DNA from: Bacillota bacterium
GTDB lineage: Bacteria > Bacillota > Clostridia > Oscillospirales > Ruminococcaceae
NCBI GenBank assembly: GCA_023457355.1
Contig: JAEWLW010000009.1
Coordinates: forward strand, 15,638-79,637
Direction of reading: 5' to 3'
DNA: 64,000 nt
In this document: in pieces, positions 9,259 through 17,803 of the stretch
Position numbering within the stretch: position 1 is the first letter of the stretch
How the letters are laid out: each line of letters starts with the position of its first letter
Program-made: the position numbers and the translations under genes
The notes under the pieces: generated by a model
Databases searched by the model: none
Seen by the model: the letters and a program-made list of their open reading frames with translations, nothing else
What the model was told of the DNA's origin: nothing

Positions 9259-10260
9259 ATGAATACTGTAGTCAACTATCTGGAAACAGGCTCTCTTTCC
9301 CCTTTTTATAATCTGGCCTTTGAGGAATATGTGCTTTCGCAGCGCACGCAGGGGGATTACCTGATGCTGTGGCAGAATGATAACACCATTGTCATTGGGC
9401 AAAACCAAAATGCAGAGGCCGAAATAAACCGTTCTTTTGTAGAAGCGCATCAGATTCACGTGGTGCGGCGTTCCACCGGCGGCGGCGCCGTATACCACGA
9501 CCTTGGAAACCTGAACTATTCCTTTATCACAGACGTGGGCGAAGCGGAGCAGCTGACTATGGAGCGGTTTACCCAACCGATTGTGGAGGCGCTGCGCGGC
9601 CTGGGGCTGGATGCCGAGGCCTCCGGCCGAAACGATATTCTAGTCAGCGGCCGCAAAATTTCCGGCACTGCCCAGCGGATGATGCAGGGGCGCATCCTGC
9701 ACCACGGAACCCTGCTGTTTGATGCAAATCCGGGCATGGTTGCAGGTGCCCTGAATGTCGACGCCACCAAGTTTGAATCCAAGAGCGCCAAATCGGTGCG
9801 CAGCCGTATCGGAAATATCCGGGATTTTCTGCCCCGCGATATGGATTTAACCGCTTTCTGGGCCTATTTGAAAGAAAGCCTTGCCGGCAGCGGCCTGGCG
9901 GAGGGCAGCCTTTCTGCTGAGGAGCTGGCGGCCGTGTCAGAGCTGGAGCGCACTAAATACAACACCTGGGAATGGAATTTTGGCCGCTCGCCAAAATACA
10001 ACCTGTCCAATAAGCGCCGCTATGAGGGTGGATGTCTGGAGCCGCAGGTGGCGGTGCAAAAAGGGCTCATCACGGACATCGCCTTCTACGGCGACTTCCT
10101 CTCGGTCAGGCCTTTGGATGAACTGACCGAAGCACTGAAGGGCTGCCCTTACCGCAGCGCGGATGTGGACGCGGTGCTGGACCGTTTCCCGCTGGCTGAG
10201 CTGTTCGGTGGCATCCGGCGTGACGAGGTGCTGGATGTGCTGTTCCATATTGAGGCCTAA
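9259..10260 (+). CDS. lplA: Lipoate-protein ligase A
   Basis: A 333-residue enzyme that activates free lipoate with ATP and attaches it to lipoyl-domain lysines. The N-terminal domain holds NLAFEEYVL near 20, IVIGQNQNAEAEIN near 48, and the diagnostic RRSTGGGAVYHDLGNLNYSF near 72, plus NDILVSGRKISGTAQR near 125. The C-terminal accessory domain (YNTWEWNFGRSPKYN near 235) is present, so this is the full two-domain type. It lies 109 bp behind E2, whose domain at residue 43 is its natural substrate. A terminator follows at 10308. Confidence 0.94.
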   Translation: MNTVVNYLETGSLSPFYNLAFEEYVLSQRTQGDYLMLWQNDNTIVIGQNQNAEAEINRSFVEAHQIHVVRRSTGGGAVYHDLGNLNYSFITDVGEAEQLTMERFTQPIVEALRGLGLDAEASGRNDILVSGRKISGTAQRMMQGRILHHGTLLFDANPGMVAGALNVDATKFESKSAKSVRSRIGNIRDFLPRDMDLTAFWAYLKESLAGSGLAEGSLSAEELAAVSELERTKYNTWEWNFGRSPKYNLSNKRRYEGGCLEPQVAVQKGLITDIAFYGDFLSVRPLDELTEALKGCPYRSADVDAVLDRFPLAELFGGIRRDEVLDVLFHIEA

Positions 10261-10307
10261 CAGACCGCGCGGCCTATTCCTATCATGTCAATGAGCCTTT
10301 TAAGGTG

Positions 10308-10347
10308 AGCCTGATGTTTCCGAAGGCAGCGGAAGCATCAGGCTTTT
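10308..10347 (+). terminator. Rho-independent terminator after lplA
   Basis: A 14-bp stem (10308-10321 with 10331-10344, one G-U pair) with a nine-base loop ends in TTTT. It ends the dehydrogenase-lplA operon. Confidence 0.8.
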
Positions 10348-10700
10348 CGCTGCCCGGGGCGGCATCGGAACAGTTCGGCGAATGGTCTCCGATAGAGTCG
10401 CCATCCGGGCAGCTTCTCCAACACAAACCGCCGCTAAAATGGTGGCATAGATTAACGCGGTATTTTCTGACCAGCTTTAAAAGATGCAGGACCGGACACC
10501 GTCCAAAGGCGAGAAACGGATCGTCAATATATCCGCAGCGTAAAACGCGTATCAGCGCTTCATGGGCAGCGGATAACCCGTTCACGAACAGCAGGCACCT
10601 TCATACCAATTTGCAGAAAGGCCATATCCCGGCACTATCGTCGACAATGACAAAGTCAGATATAAATTATATACATACTTTATAAAAGTGCAAAAGGCCA
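10348..10700. other. Intergenic region, no gene recognised
   Basis: Open frames on both strands are short and match no family I know, and neither has a convincing ribosome site. The last 60 bases become AT-rich ahead of the promoter at 10701. Confidence 0.4.
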
Positions 10701-10729
10701 TTGACGTGAAGTTGTCGGATAGCTATAAT
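10701..10729 (+). promoter_or_regulatory. Sigma-70 promoter of the enolase-superfamily operon, with overlapping inverted repeat
   Basis: TTGACG (10701-10706), a 17-bp spacer and a perfect TATAAT (10724-10729). GTTGT at 10711 and ACAAC at 10741 form an inverted pair around the -10 box, a plausible operator for a GntR-type regulator such as the one at 16281. The transcript would start about 40 bases before the AGGAGG site of the 10777 gene. Confidence 0.75.
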
Positions 10730-10776
10730 TTAGTTAGCGAACAACTCGATAACAGTTAAATAACAGGAGGGATTGG

Positions 10777-11970
10777 ATGAAGATCACAAAAATTGAAGTG
10801 TTTCGGTTGCCGACAGCAAACAGTAAAATGAACAGCCCCATTGGATGCCGGATTCATACCGATGCCGGTATTTGCGGAGATGGCGAAGCCGGTATGGCCT
10901 ATGGCGTGGGTGGCAGCGCGGCCTTTGGCATGGTTTGCGATCTTGCGCAGCTGGTCGTAGGCATGAATCCTTTACAAACCGAGTTCATTTGGGAGACGAT
11001 GTACAAAAAGACTTTCTGGGGTCAAAACGGCGGGCCCGTCGTCTTTTCCGGAATCGCCGCCATTGACGTGGCGCTGTGGGACATTAAAGGCAAGTATTTT
11101 AACGTGCCTGTCTACCAGCTTCTTGGCGGGAAGGTGCGGGATAAGCTGCGAACCTACGCCAGCCAGCTGCAATTTGGCTGGGGGCAGACCGGCATTTCGG
11201 AGCACCTCTGGGCCGTCACCCCGGAGGATTATGCGCACAATGTAAAACTGGCGCTGGCAGAGGGATTTGATGCGATCAAAGTTGACTTTTTTGACCGCGA
11301 CGAGGAAGGAAAGCCCCTGCATTTCCTCGAAACAACCGGCCTTCTCAGTCCCAAAAAGCTTAAAATGGTGGAAACGCGCATGAAAGCTGTTCGCGAAGCA
11401 GCCGGGGATGAGGTCGACATCATCATGGAAAACCACTCCTACCCCGATGCGCTGGGCGCAGTTCAGTTGGCCAAACTGGCTGAAAAATATAACATGATGG
11501 CATTTGAAGAACCCAACACCCCGACGGCGCAAACGGTGGAATACATTGCGAAGTACACGTCGGTTCCCATCGCCAACGGCGAACGCCTCTTTTCCCGCTG
11601 GCAGTATGCCGAGTATTTTAAACGCAACCTGCTCCAGCTGGCGCAGCCCGATATCGGCAACTGCGGCGGCATTTCCGAGGTGAAAAAAATATGCGATATG
11701 GCGCATGCGTTTGATGCCGGTGTACAGGTTCATGTGGCGGGTAGCCCGTTGGCAACCAACGCCGCGTTGCATGTGGAATGCGCCATTCCAAACTTTATTA
11801 TCCACGAGCATCACACCTGTAACCGCATGGATACCTGCCTCGGGCTTACCAAATATAATTTGCAGCCTGAAAACGGTTTCTTCGCCGTACCGGAGCTCCC
11901 GGGCATCGGCAACGCGTTCTTGCAGGAAGCAATTGATAAGGCAATACTCTACAAGTGCGTAGAAGCTTAA
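10777..11970 (+). CDS. Enolase-superfamily sugar-acid dehydratase, galactonate-dehydratase-like (copy 1)
   Basis: A 397-residue mandelate-racemase-subgroup protein. The N-terminal capping domain is followed by a TIM barrel with the expected residues: K168 (AIKVDFF), metal ligands E218 (IIMENHS), E244 (FEEPNTP) and E269 (ANGERLFSRW), with H220 and H319 (QVHVAG) placed like the acid and base of galactonate/mannonate dehydratases. The segments PDIGNCGGISEVKKICDMAH and PNFIIHEHH are typical of that group. It probably abstracts a proton next to a carboxylate and dehydrates a sugar acid to a 2-keto-3-deoxy acid. First of three paralogues in one operon; exact substrate unknown. Confidence 0.87.
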   Translation: MKITKIEVFRLPTANSKMNSPIGCRIHTDAGICGDGEAGMAYGVGGSAAFGMVCDLAQLVVGMNPLQTEFIWETMYKKTFWGQNGGPVVFSGIAAIDVALWDIKGKYFNVPVYQLLGGKVRDKLRTYASQLQFGWGQTGISEHLWAVTPEDYAHNVKLALAEGFDAIKVDFFDRDEEGKPLHFLETTGLLSPKKLKMVETRMKAVREAAGDEVDIIMENHSYPDALGAVQLAKLAEKYNMMAFEEPNTPTAQTVEYIAKYTSVPIANGERLFSRWQYAEYFKRNLLQLAQPDIGNCGGISEVKKICDMAHAFDAGVQVHVAGSPLATNAALHVECAIPNFIIHEHHTCNRMDTCLGLTKYNLQPENGFFAVPELPGIGNAFLQEAIDKAILYKCVEA

Positions 11971-12061
11971 GCGTGATATCCGGCAGCATAGACCGGCAAT
12001 ACCTTTGAAGCACAGCACCTGCAACACGATTTCCAAAAACACATAGTTTGGAGGACTGTTT

Positions 12062-13459
12062 ATGGCTATACATGTTATCAAAGAAGCTGCTCCCGCGCCC
12101 GGAACACTGAAAAAACCCGAACTTTATGCGCTTTCCATCGGCCAGGTCATCGGTGCCGGCGTTATTACGCTGATTGTTCCCGCCATTAAAATGACAGGCT
12201 ATTCCGCCTGGCTGGCCTATTTGGCAGCGATTGTCATGGGCTTCATTATGATTGCACCGACTGTTTTTGTCTCTTCAACACTGCGGTTGGGCGGCGGATA
12301 TTATTCGCTGCTGTGCGACCTGGCGGGGCCGACTACCTCCGGTGTGTTTGCTTTTGCCTACCTCACGCAATGCCTGTCGCTTTCCCTGTTCGGAACCGCT
12401 GCCGCGGCTTATCTTGGGGACGTCATCCCCGCGTTGGGCACGCCCGGGACCAGAATTGCGGTGGGCATATCGTTACTGACCTTCTTCTACATTGTCAACC
12501 TGATGGGTGTCAACGTCATGGCCAAGGCTCAAAAGATGATGACATGGCTGCTGATAGCGGCGCTGGTTGTTTTTGCTGTTGTCGGCATCGCCAGGATGAA
12601 GCTGCCGATATTCGATTTCAGTGCGCCGGAATTCCTGACTCAGGGCTGGGGCGTGGCTCTTAAAAACGGTCAGGTAAGCGGCGGGTTTTTAGGTGCGACG
12701 CTTCTCTTTGTGTATTCCTGTCAGGGCTATAGCATGACCTGTGCCTACGGGCGGGAAGCGGAAAACGCCAAACGCGATATCCCCTGGGCAATGCTGATGT
12801 CGGTTCCCACACTGATCATCCTCTATGTCGGCGTCGCCATGGCCGGAACCGGCGTCATGTCGCTGCAGGAGTACGGCTCCTCCAGCACGCTGGTGTTTGC
12901 CGCAAGAAGCATATTCCCAAGCTGGCTGTTCTTCGCCTTCATCATTGGCGGCCCCATCATGGCGCTGCTCTCGACGCTCAACTCCAGCTTTGCCTATAAC
13001 GCCATCCTCATCGGACAGTCCTGTGATGACGGTTGGCTGCCCCGGGTTTTTGGCAAAAAGAACAAGAACGGCTCGCGTATGTACATATTGACGTTCATGT
13101 ATATTTTTTCGCTGATTCCCATCATTGGCGGCCTTTCCATCACCGTCATCACCAATATGGTGCAGCTGATTATGGCAGCACTCGCGTTCCTGTATATGAT
13201 CGCCTACTTCAAGTTGCCTAAAAAATACCCTGACGCGTGGAGGAATGCCCGGCTGCATGTTTCGGACGGATTATATTACAGCATCTGCTCCCTGTCGTTT
13301 ATATTCTTTATTGTTATGTTCGTCAAGTCCTGCCTGAGTATGAGCCCCGCGCTTGCCGCGGCCAATGTCATCGCATTTGTCGTCATGACGCTGCTGGGTA
13401 TGTGGCGGGCCAAAACGGGCGAAATCAGCATCCATACCTCGGTTTGGGCCGAGGATTAG
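12062..13459 (+). CDS. APC-superfamily permease (amino-acid or organic-acid transporter)
   Basis: A 465-residue membrane protein with about 12 hydrophobic segments. The first shows ALSIGQVIGAGVITLIVPAI, the helix-breaking GxGI-type motif of the amino acid-polyamine-organocation superfamily. A loop near residue 220 (CAYGREAENAKRDIPWA) matches the conserved E-x-x-N-P/A-x-R-x-I-P loop. APC proteins usually carry amino acids. The position between two sugar-acid dehydratase paralogues suggests it may carry their substrate, an inference from context only. The gene lies 91 bp behind the first dehydratase, with GGAGG ahead of ATG. Confidence 0.87.
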   Translation: MAIHVIKEAAPAPGTLKKPELYALSIGQVIGAGVITLIVPAIKMTGYSAWLAYLAAIVMGFIMIAPTVFVSSTLRLGGGYYSLLCDLAGPTTSGVFAFAYLTQCLSLSLFGTAAAAYLGDVIPALGTPGTRIAVGISLLTFFYIVNLMGVNVMAKAQKMMTWLLIAALVVFAVVGIARMKLPIFDFSAPEFLTQGWGVALKNGQVSGGFLGATLLFVYSCQGYSMTCAYGREAENAKRDIPWAMLMSVPTLIILYVGVAMAGTGVMSLQEYGSSSTLVFAARSIFPSWLFFAFIIGGPIMALLSTLNSSFAYNAILIGQSCDDGWLPRVFGKKNKNGSRMYILTFMYIFSLIPIIGGLSITVITNMVQLIMAALAFLYMIAYFKLPKKYPDAWRNARLHVSDGLYYSICSLSFIFFIVMFVKSCLSMSPALAAANVIAFVVMTLLGMWRAKTGEISIHTSVWAED

Positions 13460-13502
13460 TCTCCGATATCTGAGACAATACATTTGAAAAGGAGCCCTTG
13501 TC

Positions 13503-14684
13503 ATGAAAATTACAAAGATTGACGTCATGCTGTTGGAGGGGGAAGGCAACCCCTCCTGGCGCCCGATTGTCTGCCGTATTTATACCGATAAGGGGATTTA
13601 CGGCGATGGTGAAGCCGCCATCTCTTATGCGGTGGGCGCCCCCGCGGCCTACGGCATGATCCGGGACCTGGGCAAAATGATTATCGGCATGGATCCGCTG
13701 GATAACGAAGTGATCTGGGATAAGCTGTATAAAAACACATTCTGGGCGCAAAACGGCGGGCCAATCGTCTTTGCCGGCATCAGTGCTTTGGATATTGCGC
13801 TTTGGGATATCAAGGCCAAGTATTTCGGCGTCCCCCTCTATAAGCTCTTAGGCGGAAAGAAGCGGGATAAGCTGCGCTGCTATGCCAGCCAGCTTCAGTT
13901 TGGCTGGAGCGACCACTATGAGATGGCGGCCAAAACCGAAGCGTATGCCGCCAACGCCAAAAAGGCTGTGGCAGACGGCTACGACGCCATTAAAATCGAT
14001 TTCTTTATGTTTGACCGGGACGGTCGCCGCTTTCAGAACGATTTGGAGTCGGTAACGCTTCTGGCGCCGTCTTATGTCAACCTGATTGAGGAGAGACTGT
14101 CGGCGGTGCGCGAGGCCATTGGGCCGAATGTCGACATCATCATGGAGAACCATTCCTTTCTTGATGCGAACTCGGCTGTACAGTTGGGCACCATGGCGCA
14201 GAAATATAAAATCTTTTATTTCGAGGAACCCAACACCCCGTCGCCCAAAACAGCCAAGTTCATCTGCGACAAGCTGCAAATGCCCATTGCCCACGGTGAG
14301 CGCATCTACTCGCGCTGGCAGTTTGCGCCCTATTTTGAGAACCAGTCAGTGCAGCTGATCCAGCCCGATATCGGGAACTGCGGCGGCGTGACCGAGGCAA
14401 AAAAGATTTGCGATATGGCGCATGTCTACGATGTAGCGGTTCAGGCGCATGTCTGCGCAAGCCCGATCTCCACTGCTGTGGCACTCCATCTGGAGGCGGT
14501 TATTCCCAATTTCTGTATCCACGAGCACCATGTTTTCAATCTGCACCCGTATAATAAGAATTTTGGCAAATACGATTTGCAGCCGGTAAACGGCTACTTT
14601 GATGTGCCTGAGACGCCCGGAATCGGCAATGAACTTTCGGACTACTGCTTTGAGCATTATCTTGAAAAGTGCACCGTTGAATAG
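13503..14684 (+). CDS. Enolase-superfamily sugar-acid dehydratase, galactonate-dehydratase-like (copy 2)
   Basis: A 393-residue paralogue of the 10777 product, alike from the capping domain (GIYGDGEAAISYAVG) to the barrel. Key positions are kept: K164 (AIKIDFF), E215 with H217 (IIMENHSF), E241 (FEEPNTP), E266 (AHGERIYSRW) and H316 (QAHVCA). It is closer to copy 1 than to copy 3 by eye. Copies 1 and 2 share the ENH form of the second motif, while copy 3 has EIH, so at least two substrate specificities are likely. An AAAAGGAG site precedes ATG and the gap to the permease is 43 bp. Confidence 0.87.
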   Translation: MKITKIDVMLLEGEGNPSWRPIVCRIYTDKGIYGDGEAAISYAVGAPAAYGMIRDLGKMIIGMDPLDNEVIWDKLYKNTFWAQNGGPIVFAGISALDIALWDIKAKYFGVPLYKLLGGKKRDKLRCYASQLQFGWSDHYEMAAKTEAYAANAKKAVADGYDAIKIDFFMFDRDGRRFQNDLESVTLLAPSYVNLIEERLSAVREAIGPNVDIIMENHSFLDANSAVQLGTMAQKYKIFYFEEPNTPSPKTAKFICDKLQMPIAHGERIYSRWQFAPYFENQSVQLIQPDIGNCGGVTEAKKICDMAHVYDVAVQAHVCASPISTAVALHLEAVIPNFCIHEHHVFNLHPYNKNFGKYDLQPVNGYFDVPETPGIGNELSDYCFEHYLEKCTVE

Positions 14685-14779
14685 CGCGGCCGGTATTGCC
14701 ACGCCTGAGCGCGTGACGTCAAAGCGCCGCCTCATGTAACCGTCTTAGCGATACCGTGAGAATAAAGGAGGACTTTGCA

Positions 14780-15976
14780 ATGAAAATTACCAGCGTAGAG
14801 GTTTTTCAGGGGTACGGAATCAATGTTAAAATTAACACCGATGAAGGCATCAGCGGATTTGGCGAGGCCGGGCTCTCCTACGGGAATTCCCGGGATGCCG
14901 CGTTCGGGCAGTGCCAGGACTTTGCCCGGTTGATCATCGGCATGGACCCGAGAAACACCGAGGAAATCTGGGACCACCTGCACCGCCACACCTTCTGGGG
15001 AATGGGCGGCGGTGCAGTGATTATGGCCGGCATTTCGGCCATCGACACCGCCTGCTGGGATATTAAGGGCAAAGCGTTGGGCGTACCGGTTTATCAGCTG
15101 CTGGGCGGCAAAACGAATAAGAAGCTGCGGGCGTATGCCAGCCAGCTCCAGTTCGGTTGGGGGCGGATGGATAACGACGGCCTGATGGGCCTTGGCCTGC
15201 TTTACGAGCCACAGGAATATTACGACGTGGTTAAAAAGGCCATGGCGGACGGCTATGACGCCGTTAAAATTGATCCTGTGTTTGCGCCGCGCAAACCTGT
15301 GGAAAATCTGGGCGCGCTGTTTGCCACACAGGGCACCCATCACCGCGGGTCGTTCCGCCAATACGATCTTCAGCTGGCGGTTGACCGCATCGCCGCCGCC
15401 CGCGACGCCGGCGGGCCAGATCTGGACATCATTGTCGAAATCCACTCCCTGCTGGATGCCAACACGGCCTCAGAGCTTGGCAAAGCACTGGAACCCTATC
15501 GCATCATGTATTATGAGGAACCCACCCAGCCCATGAACGCCAACCTTTTCCGCTTCATCAAGGAAAGAACCAGTCTGCCGCTGGCAACCGGCGAGCGCAG
15601 CTATTCCCGCTGGGGCTTCCGCCAGTTCTTTGAGGACCGCACCCTGAGCATTATCCAGCCGGATCTGTGCAACACGGGCGGGATCAGCGAGACCAAAAAG
15701 ATATGCGACATGGCGCATGTTTACGATGTCGGCGTGCAGATTCACGTCTGCGGTGGCCCCATCGCGACGGCGGCAGCACTTCAGGTCGAGGCGGTTATCC
15801 CGAACTTCTGCATCCACGAGCATCATGTGGGTGCGCTACAAAAGGCATGCACCGGTTCCTGCGTCTATGACTATCAGCCGGTTAACGGCTTTTACGAGAT
15901 ACCCGAAAAACCGGGTATCGGGCAGGAGCTAACGGCCGACGAGATGCAGAGCGCCAAAAAAGTTGTGATTAAATAA
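14780..15976 (+). CDS. Enolase-superfamily sugar-acid dehydratase, galactonate-dehydratase-like (copy 3)
   Basis: A 398-residue third paralogue. Catalytic positions are K163 (AVKIDPV), E220 with H222 (IIVEIHSLLD), E246 (YEEPTQP), E272 (ATGERSYSRW) and H322 (QIHVCG). Its EIH and ATGER forms and the longer loop after K163 (a 20-residue insertion containing FATQGTHHRG) are nearer to classical galactonate dehydratase than copies 1 and 2. ATG 14780 was chosen because AAAGGAGG lies directly ahead; an in-frame upstream ATG at 14756 has no ribosome site. It is the last gene of the operon and is followed by a strong terminator. Confidence 0.88.
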   Translation: MKITSVEVFQGYGINVKINTDEGISGFGEAGLSYGNSRDAAFGQCQDFARLIIGMDPRNTEEIWDHLHRHTFWGMGGGAVIMAGISAIDTACWDIKGKALGVPVYQLLGGKTNKKLRAYASQLQFGWGRMDNDGLMGLGLLYEPQEYYDVVKKAMADGYDAVKIDPVFAPRKPVENLGALFATQGTHHRGSFRQYDLQLAVDRIAAARDAGGPDLDIIVEIHSLLDANTASELGKALEPYRIMYYEEPTQPMNANLFRFIKERTSLPLATGERSYSRWGFRQFFEDRTLSIIQPDLCNTGGISETKKICDMAHVYDVGVQIHVCGGPIATAAALQVEAVIPNFCIHEHHVGALQKACTGSCVYDYQPVNGFYEIPEKPGIGQELTADEMQSAKKVVIK

Positions 15977-16033
15977 TCTGTTTCGCACGCTTAAATAGCA
16001 TAGCCTGTTTTCTATTCCATATCTCCTCTTTAG

Positions 16034-16080
16034 CAAAACAGTTCAGCGCAGCCTGAAGACTGCGCTGAACTGTTTTGTTT
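16034..16080. terminator. Strong terminator hairpin after the dehydratase operon
   Basis: A perfect 18-bp stem (16034-16051 with 16060-16077) with an eight-base loop, followed by TTT. It can work in either direction. The rest of 15977-16280 holds the promoter at 16147 and nothing else recognised. Confidence 0.85.
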
Positions 16081-16146
16081 ACCACAAAAACGTCATTCAA
16101 GGTGGCACGTCAAAAAATCTTGGATAGAAGAGATGAAAGTAGAGGG

Positions 16147-16175
16147 GTGACAAATTTTGTTTGTTTTCGTATAAT
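16147..16175 (+). promoter_or_regulatory. Sigma-70 promoter of the GntR gene
   Basis: GTGACA (16147-16152), a 17-bp spacer and a perfect TATAAT (16170-16175), about 105 bases ahead of the regulator start at 16281. Confidence 0.65.
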
Positions 16176-16280
16176 AAGAATAGATTATATTATTTTCCTT
16201 TTTAACTTTTCACAGGTGGATCCTTATGAATATGGGCAGCGGTTTGCGGCACAAAATAACGTTTAGGTGGTAAGTGCAAA

Positions 16281-17054
16281 ATGGAAGAAAAGCAAATTAA
16301 AAGACCGGCTGGAAAGTCAAAGATAAACCGGATTTCAGTTGTGGACCAGGTGTGTGCGCTGATTAAGCAAGATATAGCGGACGGCCTCTGGAACCCGGGT
16401 GACAGGCTCCCCACTGAAGCGGAGTTTGCCGAAATATTCGGGGTGAACCGGCTGAGTGTGCGAATGGCTTTGCAAAAACTTAGCACACTCGGAATTATTG
16501 AAACACGCGTGGGTGAAGGGTCTTTTGTCCGCCCATTTTCGCTGCGCCCATTTTTAAGTGAAATTGCTGTTTTTTATGACGATGATGCCAAATACCGTGA
16601 AGTACAGCAGCTGCGAAACCTTTTGGAAGGCGAATGCATGAACCTTGCGATACTGTTTGCATCTCAGGAGGAGAAGGAAGCGCTGAAGATGACGCTGGAC
16701 CGTTATCATGAGATTTCGAAAGAGTATAACGAGGATATTGATGACGCGGAGCTTCTGGAAAGAATGGTGGATGCCGATTTTGCATTCCATTATCAGGTTG
16801 TAAAAATGAGCCATAACCGATTATACAAGGACATCTACTATATGGTTCAGCAGCTTATCCGCCGGCACATCACTCAGCTGCTCAGTACCCGAACGCACCG
16901 AAGGAGAGCAGCAGGTATTAAAGAAAGCCTTGCAGATGACACGCACGACAGAATCTATCAAGGAATTATAAGTGCGGACCGTGATGTTGTGCGCAAAGCC
17001 AGAGAGGAAGTTCTGGGCATCATCCCCATTCATGGTCTGGATGTTTTTGATTAG
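16281..17054 (+). CDS. FadR-subfamily GntR transcriptional regulator
   Basis: A 257-residue regulator with a basic N-terminal tail (about 20 residues), a GntR winged helix (GDRLPTEAEFAEIFGV, NRLSVRMALQKL, wing TRVGEGSFV) and an FCD effector domain from about residue 95. The FCD metal-site residues appear as D (ADFAFHYQV near 173) and later His residues (DDTHDRIYQGI near 222). It sits just behind the three-dehydratase/APC operon and is the natural candidate to sense its sugar acid and act at the 10701 promoter, where an inverted repeat overlaps the -10 box. This link is inferred. Confidence 0.87.
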   Translation: MEEKQIKRPAGKSKINRISVVDQVCALIKQDIADGLWNPGDRLPTEAEFAEIFGVNRLSVRMALQKLSTLGIIETRVGEGSFVRPFSLRPFLSEIAVFYDDDAKYREVQQLRNLLEGECMNLAILFASQEEKEALKMTLDRYHEISKEYNEDIDDAELLERMVDADFAFHYQVVKMSHNRLYKDIYYMVQQLIRRHITQLLSTRTHRRRAAGIKESLADDTHDRIYQGIISADRDVVRKAREEVLGIIPIHGLDVFD

Positions 17055-17184
17055 CACAATAGATTGGTGTAAGTGCGCAATTAAAGGTGCTATCCGTCGT
17101 TGTCATGGGCGACAACGGCGTGATACAAATCCTGATAAATCCCGAATTAGCGCTGGATGACAAGATGGGAATGGCAACGGCAAG

Positions 17185-17219
17185 TTAGAAGGCCAAGGGG
17201 TATTCCCTTGGCCTTCTAA
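17185..17219. terminator. Inverted repeat, probable terminator after the GntR gene
   Basis: A perfect 15-bp stem (17185-17199 with 17205-17219) and a five-base loop. No T-run follows, so it may instead mark the border of the dispersed repeat that starts at 17221. Confidence 0.55.
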
Positions 17220-17220
17220 G

Positions 17221-17511
17221 CCTGGCAATAAAGTGACAGGGGCTTAGCAATTTGCAAAAAATAAATCCGCTTATCGAGACGGGGGAGAACCCCCGGCGAG
17301 GGGTCACTCCGCAAAAACAGTCCACCGGACTGTTTTTGCGCCATCCACTGCGCTTTTTGCAGGATTAGGGCGCTTTGGCCCGGGCCGCTCACATATAGAT
17401 GCGCTAACGTCAGCTTGGCTCCGCTTATCACAGCGGGCGACATAAATGCCCGCACCAAGACCCTACGCGCTTTTGAAAAAGCGTGACCAAAACCTTTATA
17501 TGGCACCCTTT
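17221..17511 (+). repeat. Dispersed intergenic repeat family 1, copy A (right end degraded)
   Basis: Begins with CTGGCAATAAAGTGACAG, then GGGGCTTAGCAATTTGCA, which recur in copies at 32259 (same strand) and 57672 (opposite strand). All three then share CCGCTTATC, a GAGAACCC...CCCGGCGAGGG hairpin, and GACCAAAACCTTT near the right end. Copies A and C also share a CAAAAACAGTCC-ACCGGACTG-type hairpin. Copy A loses similarity after about 17511. It codes for nothing recognisable. Confidence 0.75.
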
Positions 17512-17648
17512 TAAAGTCCTCTATAGTCTCAGCCTCCCACGCAGAAGTTTCAGCATATAAATTCAAGCGGAGGACATGTTCTTGTAGGCGTGACGGAAGC
17601 GGCAGACATTGACGAAGAAGCCAGAAAATATACGCGGGTTCGCAGCCC

Positions 17649-17677
17649 TTCAAAAAGGGAAGTGTCTCTGCTATAAT
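17649..17677 (+). promoter_or_regulatory. Candidate promoter ahead of the HAD phosphatase
   Basis: TTCAAA (17649-17654), 17-bp spacer and a perfect TATAAT (17672-17677). The transcript would begin about 75 bases before the short leader frame at 17758. Confidence 0.55.
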
Positions 17678-17757
17678 TTGAGTTAGCAATCTAAAAAATG
17701 CATGTGCAAGCACATTTTGCCATCCGCGTGCTGCCTATGTTTTGGAGGTTATGTAAA

Positions 17758-17802
17758 ATGAAAAAATCCGGGGCATTTTTCTTGAAAGCAGCGGTGCTTT
17801 AA
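17758..17802 (+). CDS. Possible 14-codon leader peptide ahead of the HAD gene
   Basis: ATG 17758 follows a good ribosome site (TTGGAGG at 17742-17748) and reads MKKSGAFFLKAAVL before TAA. The stop is one base from the ATGATG start of the HAD phosphatase, which lacks its own strong ribosome site. This arrangement suggests translational coupling through a leader peptide. It could also be a chance frame. Confidence 0.4.
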   Translation: MKKSGAFFLKAAVL

Positions 17803-17803
17803 T

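Noticed and set aside
10305..10685. 126-residue plus-strand open frame
   Set aside because: It begins at the terminator of lplA, has no ribosome site and no family features.
10972..12081. 369-residue minus-strand open frame
   Set aside because: Antisense to the first enolase-superfamily gene and without recognisable domains.
17216..17713. 165-residue minus-strand open frame
   Set aside because: It runs through dispersed repeat copy A; the translation is low-information and matches nothing.
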